Source of the DNA: Eudromia elegans
Taxonomy: Eukaryota > Chordata > Aves > Tinamiformes > Tinamidae
Direction of reading: 5' to 3'
NCBI GenBank assembly: GCA_003342815.1
Contig: PTEX01000192.1
Location: 1,294,356 to 1,358,355, forward strand
Length of the DNA: 64,000 bases
The stretch's first letter is position 1. Each line of letters starts with the position of its first letter. The position numbers and the translations under genes are program-made. Positions 36,767 through 48,055 of this stretch are shown piece by piece. The notes below the pieces were generated by a model, which was not told where the DNA came from, searched no databases, and saw only the letters and a list, made by a program, of their open reading frames with translations.

Positions 36767-39353
36767 AGAGCGTCTTCATTAATCCCTCAACTTTCCAAGA
36801 TTCCAAGGAGGATCCTCTGTGGTGCCTTTTCAGCCTTTTTTTTTAAACTCTTATGCATCAAATTCTTCAATTTTTGCCTCTACATGGATAGATTTATCTG
36901 CTTATTCCAGACCTACCTACTTCTTTCCAAACTACATTCTGAGGCTGTCTCTGTGACAGATTTGTAGCTGTCAGCTAAATCACGTTATGGCTGAGTAAGA
37001 GGGCTTATGCCTTCCACACCAAGCATATTTATCTCCGCCTTTCTGGATTGTTGTAGACAATATTACCATTCTCCCTGTCATTTGGGCCTTAATTTGACTG
37101 TCATGAATGGCCTGGACATTTCTTCAGTTTTGTACAGCCATTCTGTGTCTAGACCTTGCAGGTTCTTTTGGGGGCAGATCTTTTCTCAAGTAGACCTTTC
37201 TCTTCATCTACCCACTAAATCTCATCCTGGTTCTCACCTTGGTGTTAACTATTGCAGCATCCTTTCGCTGACCCTGAAAAGTGCAGTCTTGACCATTTTA
37301 TCCAACCAGAATAGTCCACAAGGTTCCTGAACTGAACAAGTGTTTTTTTCCTCTTTCATTTATGTATCTCTTATATTCTAGTAAATAGATTTTTGACGGT
37401 CTGTTTTCTAAAAACTAAATTCTCCTTCATTTTTCAGAACTCTTCATTCACACTCTGACCTTATCCCACTGAGCTTTTCTTCTTTCCTCCAGACCTCAAG
37501 CATATGTTACAATCTGCTGAATTTTTTCAGGCCTTTTGATACTGCCCCTTGGTGGGCTTTCATGCTGAAAAGGGCCTCTCTGGAAGTCCTCAATATTATT
37601 CTTCTCCAAAGCTTTCCTCAAAACCATTTGATTATTCCAAGAACGATCAAAAAGGCTGGAGAAAAAGTAAAAAAGTTGAAAGTAATTTGAGAATGTGTTA
37701 ATTTTTTTGAGCTTTTTGATTGTAGCCATTGTAAAAAAACCCAGCAAAACTGGTGCCAAGTAACTGTGTTTGATTCAAAGAATCTTGTTTCCTCTGTCTA
37801 ACACTTCCTGTAATAAGTTTTGGGTTTTTTTTAACCATCTTTAGTAACTCTAATGTTTGCCATATCAGAGACCTGCTAGTGATGGCAAGGATGGGAGAAA
37901 AGAGCAGAGAAAGATCTCTGGATAGGCAAGTGTCTTCTCTTTATCCATTGCAATACTATGGAGAGAGGAATGCATTATTTGTCTAGCTCAGCTGACAGAT
38001 ATACTTGTTGAATACTCATGGTTCAAGCCCCACGAGAATATATCAACTGTATACTTAATACTTTGAATCTTTACATCTAATAAAAATGTAGAAAGATGAA
38101 CAAAATCAGTGTTACAAAACTGATTTAGGTTGCACAATCAGGCGCTCTGAATGCCAGAGTTACCCTTGGTCCTCATATGCCAGGAGTCTTTTATTCTCTG
38201 TGGTCCGTCATTTTTCTTCCTTTGGTGTGTATTTATTTCCAAAGGGCAGCTTCACTTGGTGCTCAGGAGGAGTCTAAGGAGCCTGTGATGAGAGGGTTAA
38301 TACAACAGCAGAACTGCAGCTAATAATTTGCAAAGTAAAAAAAAAAGTGCCCCTGTACCTGCATAGCATTATCAAGCCTGCCATTTACACTAGGTTTAAT
38401 AAATACTCTCTTTTTGTTTAATATCAGAAATGTCATGTTATATTACTGAAAGAATGAATATTTGACAAAATTATTTGCAGTTGAACTTTGGCAGTCTCTC
38501 GATTGCTGTGCCCGGAGATTGGTAAGCGACTCCTGGTTTGGTTTTGCTGAGTTAGTGTTGTGTGGCTCTGAAAAGCGTATGGAATAGAATAAGGAAATTG
38601 ATTGTGGTTTGTTTTGTCTCTACGTTTTCTCTCTGATGCAAGCTTTTCTTTTATAACCTTCTTTACATTCAACACAGATGTATAGCCCTTCTACACATTT
38701 TTGAAGGAGGGGGAAGTGCTTTGCTTCGTTGTTATGTAGAAGGTATATGTTTCTTGTCAACTGATCCCTTTTTTGTATGTTTTTAAGACCTAGTGATTTC
38801 CTTTACACTCATCATATGTTGCTTAACCAGGTGGGCCTGACTATGAACTCACTCCAGCTTATGAATTTTAGCTGGTAAAATATACTGCCCTCTCAATCGA
38901 CAGTTGACATTGAACAAGGTGGATAGCAAGTGAAATCTGAGGGATATGGTTGCTGGTGTAGAGTTGCTACTATGCAACTAAATAAAAATTCCAGCAGGAA
39001 AAGAAACTTGCCTCACACAGGTGTTAGCAAAGTTCTCTGCAGCTGCCAGAAACGGAGATGGGTTTTTTCAGGCTGCCCAACTGAGCGTATCTGAGTATAC
39101 GACGTCTGCAGGATGTGGCTCAGCTTCAGAGACGTTAGCTGCCTCACCACTTGCTTGATGATACCTGCTATTTTTGCACTGGGAACACTGAAGTTAATTT
39201 GCAAACGTATAAAGGATATTAGGGACTTGGCATCCCTGCCTGAGCTTCTAGGACTTGAAAATCTGGCAGCAATGCCTGGACATATCCTGGACAAGTGACA
39301 AAACTAAGGAAGGAGTGATCCTTTTTCATCTTTAGAAGAAAAAGTTCTGTTTC

Positions 39354-39614
39354 TTCACAGAATGGTTGGGGTTGGAAGGGACTCTTGGACATCATCTCGT
39401 CCAACTCCCTTACTCTATCAGGGATACCTAGAGCATGTTGCACAGGATCACATCCAGGTGGGTTTGGAAGATCTCCAAGGGAGAAGATTCCACAACCCCT
39501 CTGCGCGACCAGTGCTCTGTAACGCTCACAGTCAAGAAGTTTTTCCTCAAATCCAGGTGGAATTTCCTGTGTTTCAGTTTGTGCCTGTTACCTCTTGTCC
39601 TGTCTCTGTCCACC
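39354..39614 (-). mobile_element. CR1 LINE 3' end, 5'-truncated
   Basis: Read on +, the segment begins CACAGAATGGTTGGGGTTGG and continues with phrases typical of the reverse complement of CR1 3' ends: TTGCACAGGATCACATCCAG, GATTCCACAACCCCTCTG, CCAGTGCTCTGTAACGCTCA, AAGAAGTTTTTCCTCAAATC and TTTCAGTTTGTGCCTGTTAC. The element therefore lies on the - strand with its 3' terminus at the left end. Only about 260 bp remain, the common 5'-truncated form. The family assignment is firm; the subfamily needs alignment. It is the best-preserved repeat in the window, so probably younger than the fragment at 8040-8987. Confidence 0.92.
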
Positions 39615-40480
39615 AGCCAGTGGTAGCTAGTAATTAGCAGTACCTTAGAGAATGACAAATGCAGAGAAATACTAATTTCTTACCATCCTGGGGAGTTAGT
39701 TACAAAAGATCTCAGAATGGAACGCCAAAATATGCAGTTTTGTGGAAGCTGGAATCAAGACTGATTTGCAGTAGTGATGAGGGGGACAATTAATGTGGGA
39801 GGGTTGGCTTTGGTTTCCAGAATTGACTTGAGAATCTCTTCTTGGGATGTTGAACAGTCTAGTTCATTTTAGTACTGAAAACTAGAAGGAATTCAGGTGT
39901 ATAAGCGTAGGCATCGAGATGTGACTGTATGTGGCTGGCAGATACAGTGCAGGACCAGTGCAAGTTCAGGTGGCTTCTGGATTGGCAGCTGGACACCAGG
40001 CAACAAGCCCTAATGTTTAAAATGGCCTTGGGTGCCCAAATCTGTCTCTAAATGATTTATCAACTATTTAAACTCAAGAAAATATCCGTGTATAACCGGG
40101 CTGGTGAACTAGGCAGTGAGACAGGCCAAATCTGTGAGAGTTTGCTGTCCTCGGAGTCCAACTAAAGCATCATTCGGAAGGGCCGCATGGTGGTGAGGGA
40201 TGCCAGAGGAAAGGAAGAGAAGGAAGCCCGACAGGTTCTGCTCTTTACCTGCAGAAACACTCTGGCAGTGCCTGTGGTAGTGCAGGTCCTGCCCTCGCTG
40301 GCCCTTGCCCTCCATGGCCGTGGAAGAGCAGAGAGCTCCTGGCCTCTGCAGCGAGGCTGTGAGTCTCCCTGGGAAGAGACGGAGCCACTAAGCTAAACCG
40401 GGACCAGTCCGAATGAAGCTGTTGCTTGGACTTCTTACATCTGCCCTCCTGTCTTCAAGCCAAGCGATTAGAGGGTCAGT

Positions 40481-40682
40481 GCCGGCACGTTTGTCTGAGG
40501 AAGACCCGTGCCGATTGCTCTGTCGCGGAGGGCCAAGGGCCGCTGGCAGCCAGGGCCGCTCCAGGAGCGGCCCCGTGGTGGCGAGCGCGGTCTCGGTGAC
40601 GGCCTCGGACGCGGCACAGTCGGCCGCCCCGCGGCTTCCCGCTCCCGCAGTGCAGACGTGGCCCCGTGTCGAGGTCAAGGCC
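40481..40682. promoter_or_regulatory. Intronic CpG-dense island
   Basis: By eye, about 28 CpG dinucleotides fall in about 200 bp with high G+C, whereas flanking sequence is AT-rich and CpG-poor. Dense points are TCTCGGTGACGGCCTCGGAC (40591-40610) and the GGCCGCCCCGCGG that follows (40622-40634). The island is far from both neighbouring exons (34403 and 43791). Such intragenic islands can mark alternative promoters or enhancers, or simply a GC-rich relic; no core promoter motif is convincing. A 112-codon open frame (40413-40751) runs across it. Confidence 0.6.
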
Positions 40683-42916
40683 AGGCTGCGTCATCTGGAT
40701 TCGTGGGAGAGCTTTGAGCAATCAGCATTTATTTTTCCCAGCAATGTCTAATGTCTACATTTGCAAAAGAAGAATTGCACTGAATTGCAACCTAGGCAGA
40801 AACAAGGAAGGAAATACTTCAAAGATTTCCTTCTTTATAATATCCTTGTTATTGAGCGCTTTTATCCTGCAGTCATGGAGGCCTTTGTACCGTGACAGTG
40901 GCAGGCCAAAGAGCCAAGGTGGCAAAATAAACACAGTTCTGTCCGCCTCTGAAGACTCTTGTGCCTCATCCATCAGTCACAGAACTGCCATAGTGATTCA
41001 TACGTTCCTGGCTCCAGCTTCTGGACTACTGCTCATATTTTTAGGAATGCAGCTATGAAGAAAAATTACTGGCTTCCCGTTGAACATGATCCAGTTCAAG
41101 ATCCGCGCAGGATTTGCTCTACCTACTTGAAAGGTTTCCTCTTTTGTGTCTCTGCTGGAATGTGGCAGCACTGGCAGCCAAGCCCCCAGGGAAGCACTTA
41201 GGGGACCTCTGAGGGTCACAGCGCCCAGGCCAGAGATTTCTGCTGCTTCCCAAGTGAATGCAAATGAGCTTCTTTGTTTCAGTTCTCCAGAGTTTCATAC
41301 CTGTATGCACATGCCATTAATTAATGTTGTTTAATTGCCCAACAGTTTGCAAAAAGATAAAGAATTTCAACTTTGGGATAATTTGTACTCTGATGATGCA
41401 GATAAGCAGAGCAGAAAGGGCTGTGATACAGGAGGAGAATGGTCTTTTCTAAAGTATTAAGTGTTAGGAAACGCTTATGGCCTTTTCTGTGCAGTTCAAA
41501 GTGCATTTACACAAAAACATGAGGCGATAGTGAAACGACATTGCATGCTCTGCTACAGAAGCTAACGTACAATTGTGGAAATAAAAGGAGTGCTATGACA
41601 AAATGGGGATAAAATTTACTTAAAGGCTAAATTTACAAGAAATACTTACTATATTAGTAGTAGTTATTCAAAAAGAGACAATAAACATTTTCTAGCCTTA
41701 GAGAGAACTTAGTTTCTGCTTATGTGGAGGTGGTTGTAACCCCGGTGAATTCTTGAGGGAAGATATCTAAATATTTTAATGTAATTAGCTCTGAAGTAGT
41801 GAGATTTGCAGGAAAATAGCCTAAGATGTCACATTTCTTATATGCAAAAAGAGTGAACATGTCGCAAATGCAAATTTAAGACTTGTAATAGAATTAATCC
41901 CTGCAGCTGAGACAGAACTTTTAAGACCAGCCCCTTATGTCTCTCAAGGAAGGGATTAAAAACTCAGTGTCCACGTCAAGCTTGAAAGTGTTCTGTGTAA
42001 AGATGGTTCTTTCCTGCAATTCTGATCTTTTGCCAGGCTTTTGATACCCCTTCTCTGAGATTCTGTATAGTGGTTAATTGCTCTTTCAAGTTTGCTCTCC
42101 CTGAAACGTTAATGTTGGAAACCTGTAAGAGAAAAGAATATTTGCTTCCTGAAGACTGCTTCCTTTTTCTTTTTTATCTTATTTGCTTGTCAAATTGAAG
42201 ATGCTTTTAAAGACTTTCTCTCAAGCAAATGCAGGCACGTCTGCTCTCCTGACAGTAAATACTTGTGAGGGTTAATCCTGCGGATGGATCCCTGCTGAAT
42301 TTCCAGTGCAACAGAATTGGCTCATGTTTACATGCTTACATGAATGTTTAATGTACATCCAAGCACTTCAGCACCAAATACTGGGGTGATTTTAAATAAA
42401 TTAAAATCTGCAAAACACAGTTTGATTCAAGCCTGATGATACAGTATTGCCATTTTCATAGGAACTGATTGCTCCTCTCCTTAGTACTTCCTCTGTAACA
42501 AGCAGTAGCGACCCTTCCAACTTTCCCCAAGAGAGAAAAAGAAAATCTGACCTTCTCATTGTGTCTTATTTTTACATTAAATTTGGACTTAAAAATCATG
42601 TGATAGCATTGCAGGTTTTATACAGGATGTGGAGGAACTTCTAACAGTCTAACAACTGCTTGGGGTAGTTATAAATAGCAATACTGCTTGTTTGGGAGCC
42701 TGAACTACCAAACCCCGTAGGTAATCTGTTGTCAGAACCGATTATCGTTTAAGTTATTGGTGGGCATAAATTAAAGATTCCTTACTGTCAGGTTGAATAC
42801 AGTTTAAAGACAGAGCATAAGGGCCAGCAAAGAACAAAGTCTGCTCTGCCAGGTATGGTTCAGAGGAAGGAACAAAGATGTTGTCTGAAAGACCTTGCAT
42901 GGGTGGAGAGCTCCGC

Positions 42917-42943
42917 TTACCTAAGGGATTACCTAAGGGATTA
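42917..42943. repeat. 12-bp tandem duplication
   Basis: TTACCTAAGGGA occurs at 42917-42928 and 42929-42940, followed by TTA, a perfect two-copy duplication. Confidence 0.85.
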
Positions 42944-43019
42944 ATGAAGGGGACACAACGCAACCAACATGCTCTTGAGGAGATCATTTTGCCCTTAAAA
43001 GAGAATAGGGTGAGGTATT

Positions 43020-43190
43020 GAAAAGGATTAGCTAAGTGTAGAGGTGGAGAGATGAGCTGTTGAGGAAGGAAAAAGAGAGGTGGTAAATGGAGGGTACTGG
43101 GGGATGAGGGAAATGGAGCTGAGGGAAGGGGCTGCTTGGAAGTCAGTGGGAGGTAAAAGCCAATGGAGAGGAATGGAGGAAGGCCCAAAG
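43020..43190. repeat. Purine-rich strand-asymmetric tract
   Basis: The + strand is strongly G/A-rich over about 170 bp. This produces a Pro/Ser/Leu-rich open frame on the - strand (42754-43296) that is explained by composition rather than by a gene. Confidence 0.6.
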
Positions 43191-43790
43191 CTAAAATCAG
43201 AGAGCAGCATAATGATGTGCTAAGGGTCAGAGGGTCCCTGCTGCTTCGTGTGCCCCTTTGGCTGTGGGGTGTCTTGTGTGTTGTTTTTCTTTCCACCCCT
43301 TCTCTCTGGCTTTCCTTTCTCCTTGGTGCTGTGGCAGGGAATGTGCCACGGTGGCAGCCGAGTGGTGCCCTCAGGTGGTGCTTCCCAGCCGGGCTGAGAT
43401 GCAGCCGGCCAGCTCACTGCAGCTGAGGATGCCTCAATAAGCTGCCTGGACCTGACAATATTCCAGCTCCTGCGAGCAGTTAGCTCTTTGGAGTCCAGGT
43501 CCCATTTTATCCAGGTCAATAAAGAAGAAAACTATTCTGACTTTATTTTTTTCTTTCATAAAAATATTTGTATATTGCAAAAGAAAGTTCAAATAAAGTT
43601 GCTGATGTGCATTTAGGTATATTCACAATACGTGTACCAGCTTCAGCAGTGATATCATATTTAGTGAGAAGATTAATGTAAATGTCTCCACTGTTCAGGC
43701 TTTTCACTCTAGAGGTATTCTTTCCCTTTAGTAACCCTTTAAAATATAAGCAAGAATGTAAAATTAATTTTACAAATTTTGTGTTAATAG

Positions 43791-43882
43791 GCAAGCTTTG
43801 GACCAGAAGTATGAAGGTTGCTTACAATATCCTACATAAATTAGGCACAAAACAAGAACCAATGGTACGACCTGGAGATAGG
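43791..43882 (+). CDS. DIP2C: DIP2C exon (probably coding exon 9)
   Basis: This exon covers about residues 352-382: KLWTRSMKVAYNILHKLG, TKQEPMVRPGDR. The acceptor is GTTAATAG and the donor GTGAGT at 43883. It enters in phase 1 and leaves in phase 0. It encodes the first long helix of the adenylate-forming fold and the conserved turn (L....GD.V) that precedes the strand started by the next exon, the usual element in fatty-acyl-AMP ligases and acyl-CoA synthetases. Confidence 0.95.
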
Positions 43883-46800
43883 GTGAGTATCTCAATTATT
43901 TTTAATCACTAGTAATTAAAATTACATGTTGATGAAGTGAGGATAACATATTTGGGTGCTCAGTGGATACTAATAAAGTAATCTGGTGGAGGATGAAATC
44001 TGCCTTCTACTCAGAAAAAAAGCTGATCATTCAGATGCATATTGAATTGCAAAATAAATAATGATTTGGAACTTGCTGAATAGTATCTGGAACTTGTGGC
44101 AATGCCAATGATAAACTTTCCCATGGAAAGTGTTTTTTGGACATAGAACAGCAGTTGGTTTAGCATAAACTTGCTAGTAGAGCCTGGAGGTGTCACATGG
44201 GTGAAACGTGCTTACGAATGACCTTGTAGTTGTTGAAATGGCAGATATAAGAGAAGCATTGTGGAGGGTAAAGACAAACAAACTAAGCACATTTTGGCAG
44301 CCAACTGAATAAATAAATAATGCTGATTGTTAATGTTGTTCTTGACTGTAATTCAGCAACCGCTAGTGGCGGACGCTGGGTGAATACGAAGAGGACGGTT
44401 TGCAGAACTAACACTCCAGCTGTTATATGAGACAAGAACAGCCCAGGGCTGTGCACTCCGGAGAGGAGTTACTAGTTTACGTTCCTACCCCTTCCACCAT
44501 CAAGTTGGCTGGGCTGGCTCCCCTTGTGTTACTGGCCATGCCAGATTACACCATCCCACAGATTGCCACAGTCCTTGTTCCAGGCTGGCCTCGGGCCACG
44601 GAGCACATTACAAATTCCAGGAGGTTCCAGAACTGGATACTCGGATATGCATCAATCTGTCAGAAATGCAAATTTGAGTTGTTGACCTCGTGATTAGAGG
44701 TTTGAGTGTGAGACTGAAGCTTTGCCTATGGTGCTTTGTGGCGGTTCCTGGATTGCTGATTCACTTGATCCTCTTGTACAACATGTAAGAAACATATCTG
44801 TTTAGGTTACACATTTCTTGGGGCTTCAAAAATGAGAGCATTCAGTTAATGCTTCCCAATAAAGAAAGAAGAGAAAAAAACAAATCGAGTCTTACAGTCA
44901 TTCCTATATCTCTTTTAGAAAGAAATTATGAAGAATTTAACTACAGATGCTCTAGATACTTAATCTAAATTGCTTCCTACGGTGGCATTTAGCCAGGAGT
45001 GAGATCTAAAGAATCTCTTCTACTTGATTTACAACAATGTAGCTAAGCAACAGTAGAAGAAACAAACTGTGCAAGTGCATACATCGAAAGAATCTGCTCA
45101 GAAAGCTGTAAAAGGAAGAAAGTTGAGAAATGGGCAATTTGTGGATGCCTCTCCCTCTATCTATTGTGTATCAACTGCCTGTCTATGTATTAATTTACTT
45201 TGGCAATCACTGACATCTCCTGAAGAGATGCAGAGTGCAAGACACACACGGAACAAATTGTCATTCTTCTGAAATAAGCCCTTCTAGATTACAGTGTTCA
45301 GAGCGGAGTGCTGAAAGCTTGTGCTCTGCATTGTAAAAACATCTCGCTTAGCATCTCTGCGTAACAGAAACATGATCATTTAAAGCAACCTCATGCAGAA
45401 AATGAGGTGTTACTGTACATCTGATGTTCCAGGCAATTATTTTGCTCACTCTAAAAGCTTTCTGACCTCTTTAAAGAAGGTTTTCTATTCTAAATAATGT
45501 AGTTTGTGAGACAACAGTTAAAGGTAGTTTTAAAATAATGAATAAAATGCATGTGGATATTTGTGGTCTTTTCTAAATGAGAGTGAGATTGTTGCCTTAC
45601 GATAATATTATCTAAAACTCAGAAAGGTACTTTCTCCATTCAAAGCATTTTCTGGCTATCCAATTAAGACTATTTTTCATGACTATTATTGCATTGCTCT
45701 GTATTGCCTTTGTCTGAGCTAGAAAAACAGTGAGTGGACCTGCATCTGATTCCCTAATTCCAACGTAACTGTAGAACACCAAAAACTGCATTTGCCTTTT
45801 ATAATGACTTCAGAAATTTAACCTTGGGTCTCTCCCGACAGCTGCCTGGAAACTAAGCTTGTCCACTAAAATATCTTCTAAATAAGCAGATTCCCATCTG
45901 GTAATATACACCATACAGTTTGTTTTCCTTCTGCCTTACCCTTTTTTTCCTTTTACACAAGTCATTTACCTACAGTACTGTATTTAAGTGATTAATGATT
46001 TTCAGGGAAGGATGCCTTATTCCCATTGGACTTAGGTAAGAGTTACCTCTCATCTCCTTCGAAAAGAGTCCCAACCAAATCAACAAACACTAGCAGTCCT
46101 TGAGGTATCTTTGGGAATCTTTCAGCACATCTTACAGATGTTTGCAGGGCTCAGTAAACGCTGCCATGCCCTCGCTGCACATCAGTCAAAACTCAAGACT
46201 TGTAGATTTAGCAGTTTTTAAGATGCCTTGGTAATACACTGTGATGGTGCACGGAGACCCGCAGGAACTGAGCGAGGAGCTGTTCACAGTGCCTGCCACT
46301 TCTTGCATGCCACTTCAGCCTGTGAAACAGACTGTGTGAAACAGCCACCAGCTGTATGAAGACAGGAGTGGAGAAAATGCTTCTGGCTGAACCCAAATAA
46401 GATTCAGATAAGGATCTAGCCACTGAAGTCATTAACTAAAAATTAGCTCCATTAGTGTTCCCTGCCCTTGAAGGAAGAGGAGTGGACGCCAGTGCCCAGA
46501 TTCTCATTTTAACCGTGCTCTCCTTCTCCTTTGCCCTTGGAGGAGCTAAAGACGTTTCTTGCAGTGGCCAGAGACATAAGCTGGACATCTCAGCCCATCT
46601 GGGGAGCAGGAAGGGCACCTAGTGAGCATACGAGGAGTTTGCTGGGGTATTTTGTCTTCACTTGAAGTTCTTCTGTCTGTCAAGGCCCTAAAGCAGTGGC
46701 AGTTAACAAAGTTAACAAAGTGACAGTTAACAGAAAGTTTAACAAATCCAGCCTAATAAAATTGCCAGCTCTGGATGTGACCTTTGCTGTTCCAGATGTC

Positions 46801-47309
46801 AATTGTTCATGAACACTAACTACACAGAAACATTACACTTTGACAGCAGTCTAATCCTAAAGTTAAATCCTCCTATGAGACAAAGCATAGGAAGTAATAC
46901 GTGGGTGATTGACAAAATGGATTTGGGCACAGATCCGCTTTGTTTTCAGGATTTTTAAGCAAATTATTAAATTAAAATGTAAAAATGCCATTAATTCATT
47001 TATTTTGATATTGCACACCTGTAAAGTAATTAGTAAATGGAGACTCAGCTGAAAGGTATTGCCAATGTAGAAAACAATGCAGCATGAAAATATTTAACTA
47101 AAGTGAAAATTTCCTTAGTAAAAACATTCACAAATGGTACACGTGATTTCTTATCCGTCTGTCATTAGGCATTTGAGCACTTATCATAGAATTGTTTCTG
47201 TTATAATGTCTCTCCAACAGGAAAGGCAGAAACTCCAATCATTGTGAGCTGAAACCTGCAATTAAACGTGCACTGCAGTAAGTACTCAACATATCTCTTT
47301 CTGTTACAG
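43883..47309 (+). other. DIP2C intron, 3.4 kb
   Basis: No gene or recognised mobile element. The open frame at 44427-44693 resembles nothing I know. Small tandem repetition (GTTAACAAA-like) occurs at about 46696-46745, and a TAAT-rich stretch lies at about 46955-47100. The 3' end is a good acceptor, TCTTTCTGTTACAG, ending at 47309. Confidence 0.8.
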
Positions 47310-47420
47310 GTAACACTTGTTTTTCCTAACAACGACCCTGCTGCTTTTATGGTAGCATTTTATGGCTGCCTGCTTGCAGAAGTTGTCCCTGTCCCTATTG
47401 AAGTGCCACTTACAAGAAAG
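47310..47420 (+). CDS. DIP2C: DIP2C exon (probably coding exon 10)
   Basis: This exon covers about residues 383-419: VTLVFPNNDPAAFMVAFYGC, LLAEVVPVPIEVPLTRK. The acceptor is GTTACAG and the donor GTAGGG at 47421. Phase is 0 at both ends, so the 111-nt exon can be skipped in frame. It encodes the strand 'VTLVFPNN' and the 'AFYGCLLAEVVPVPI' helix-strand unit, the counterpart of the conserved F.G.L.AG.IPVP segment of fatty-acyl-AMP ligases. The exon opens with GTAACA, so the junction CAG/GTAACA also resembles a donor. Confidence 0.95.
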
Positions 47421-48028
47421 GTAGGGAGCTGAATATCTCCTCTGTGCTGCGCTTAAAAACTTGTGTCAGGATGGATCAGAACTGAGCATAACTCTTGAGA
47501 ACATTTCTGTGGCTAAGTAGTTCTGGAACTGAGGATACAGAGATAGTGCCGTGTGGTGAGTTATATATAGGTGCTTCTTTTTTGGGGATGGAAAATCTCA
47601 AGCTGTGCTTCCAGTTTCAGCAAATGCAGGTCTGTCTGGGAAAGGCAGAGCGAAGGTGCCACCCTTAGATCTTTGTCGTCTCTCGAAGCCGTCTGATGTT
47701 GGCCTCGAGTCACTAGCAGCCTCTGCTAGGTTTCCCACGTGCTCCTCACACCAGGCTGGGTGACAGCACGGCTGCTGCTGTGTGGGCTACATAAAGCCCT
47801 TATGGAGGGGCCTCCTCCTGTGTGTGTGTGGAGGAGCTGGAGCTTCTGTCGCTGCTGCTGTATCGAATTGGGTGGGAATTTTTGCCACAGAGCCCAGTTC
47901 AGAGCCAAAACTGTCGCTCCCCGAAAGCGTTTCATGAGGAGCACGGAGTTTGGCCGTGTTTCCCAGGAAGGTGGGAGCAGCTACAGCAGTCTCGGCCCGC
48001 AGAAACGCTTGGGCAAGGAAGACAGGAG

Positions 48029-48055
48029 CCAATCACAGAATCACAGAAGGGTTGA
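48029..48055 (-). mobile_element. Possible CR1 3'-terminal scrap
   Basis: AATCACAGAATCACAGAAGG, followed by GTTGAG, matches the last bases of CR1 read backwards: the 8-bp terminal repeat twice and then the GGTTGAG phrase. The similarity stops almost at once, so only about 27 bp would remain. Its shortness allows chance. Confidence 0.45.

Larger units (their letters stand above)
34404..43790 (+). other. DIP2C intron, 9.4 kb
   Basis: No recognised gene. It contains TA-rich tracts (34440-34515, 35236-35310), a T24 run (36169-36192), a 17-bp direct repeat (36720-36766), a CR1 3' end on the - strand (39354-39614), a CpG-dense island (about 40481-40682) and a purine-rich block (about 43020-43190). 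The acceptor ends GTTAATAG at 43790. Confidence 0.8.

Noticed and set aside
42754-43296. 180-codon open frame on - with a Pro/Ser/Leu-rich protein
   Set aside because: It is explained by the purine-rich composition of the + strand, and no family is recognised.
44427-44693. 88-codon open frame on + in the intron before the exon at 47310
   Set aside because: No family is recognised, it has no plausible splice link to DIP2C, and the downstream sequence is ordinary intron.
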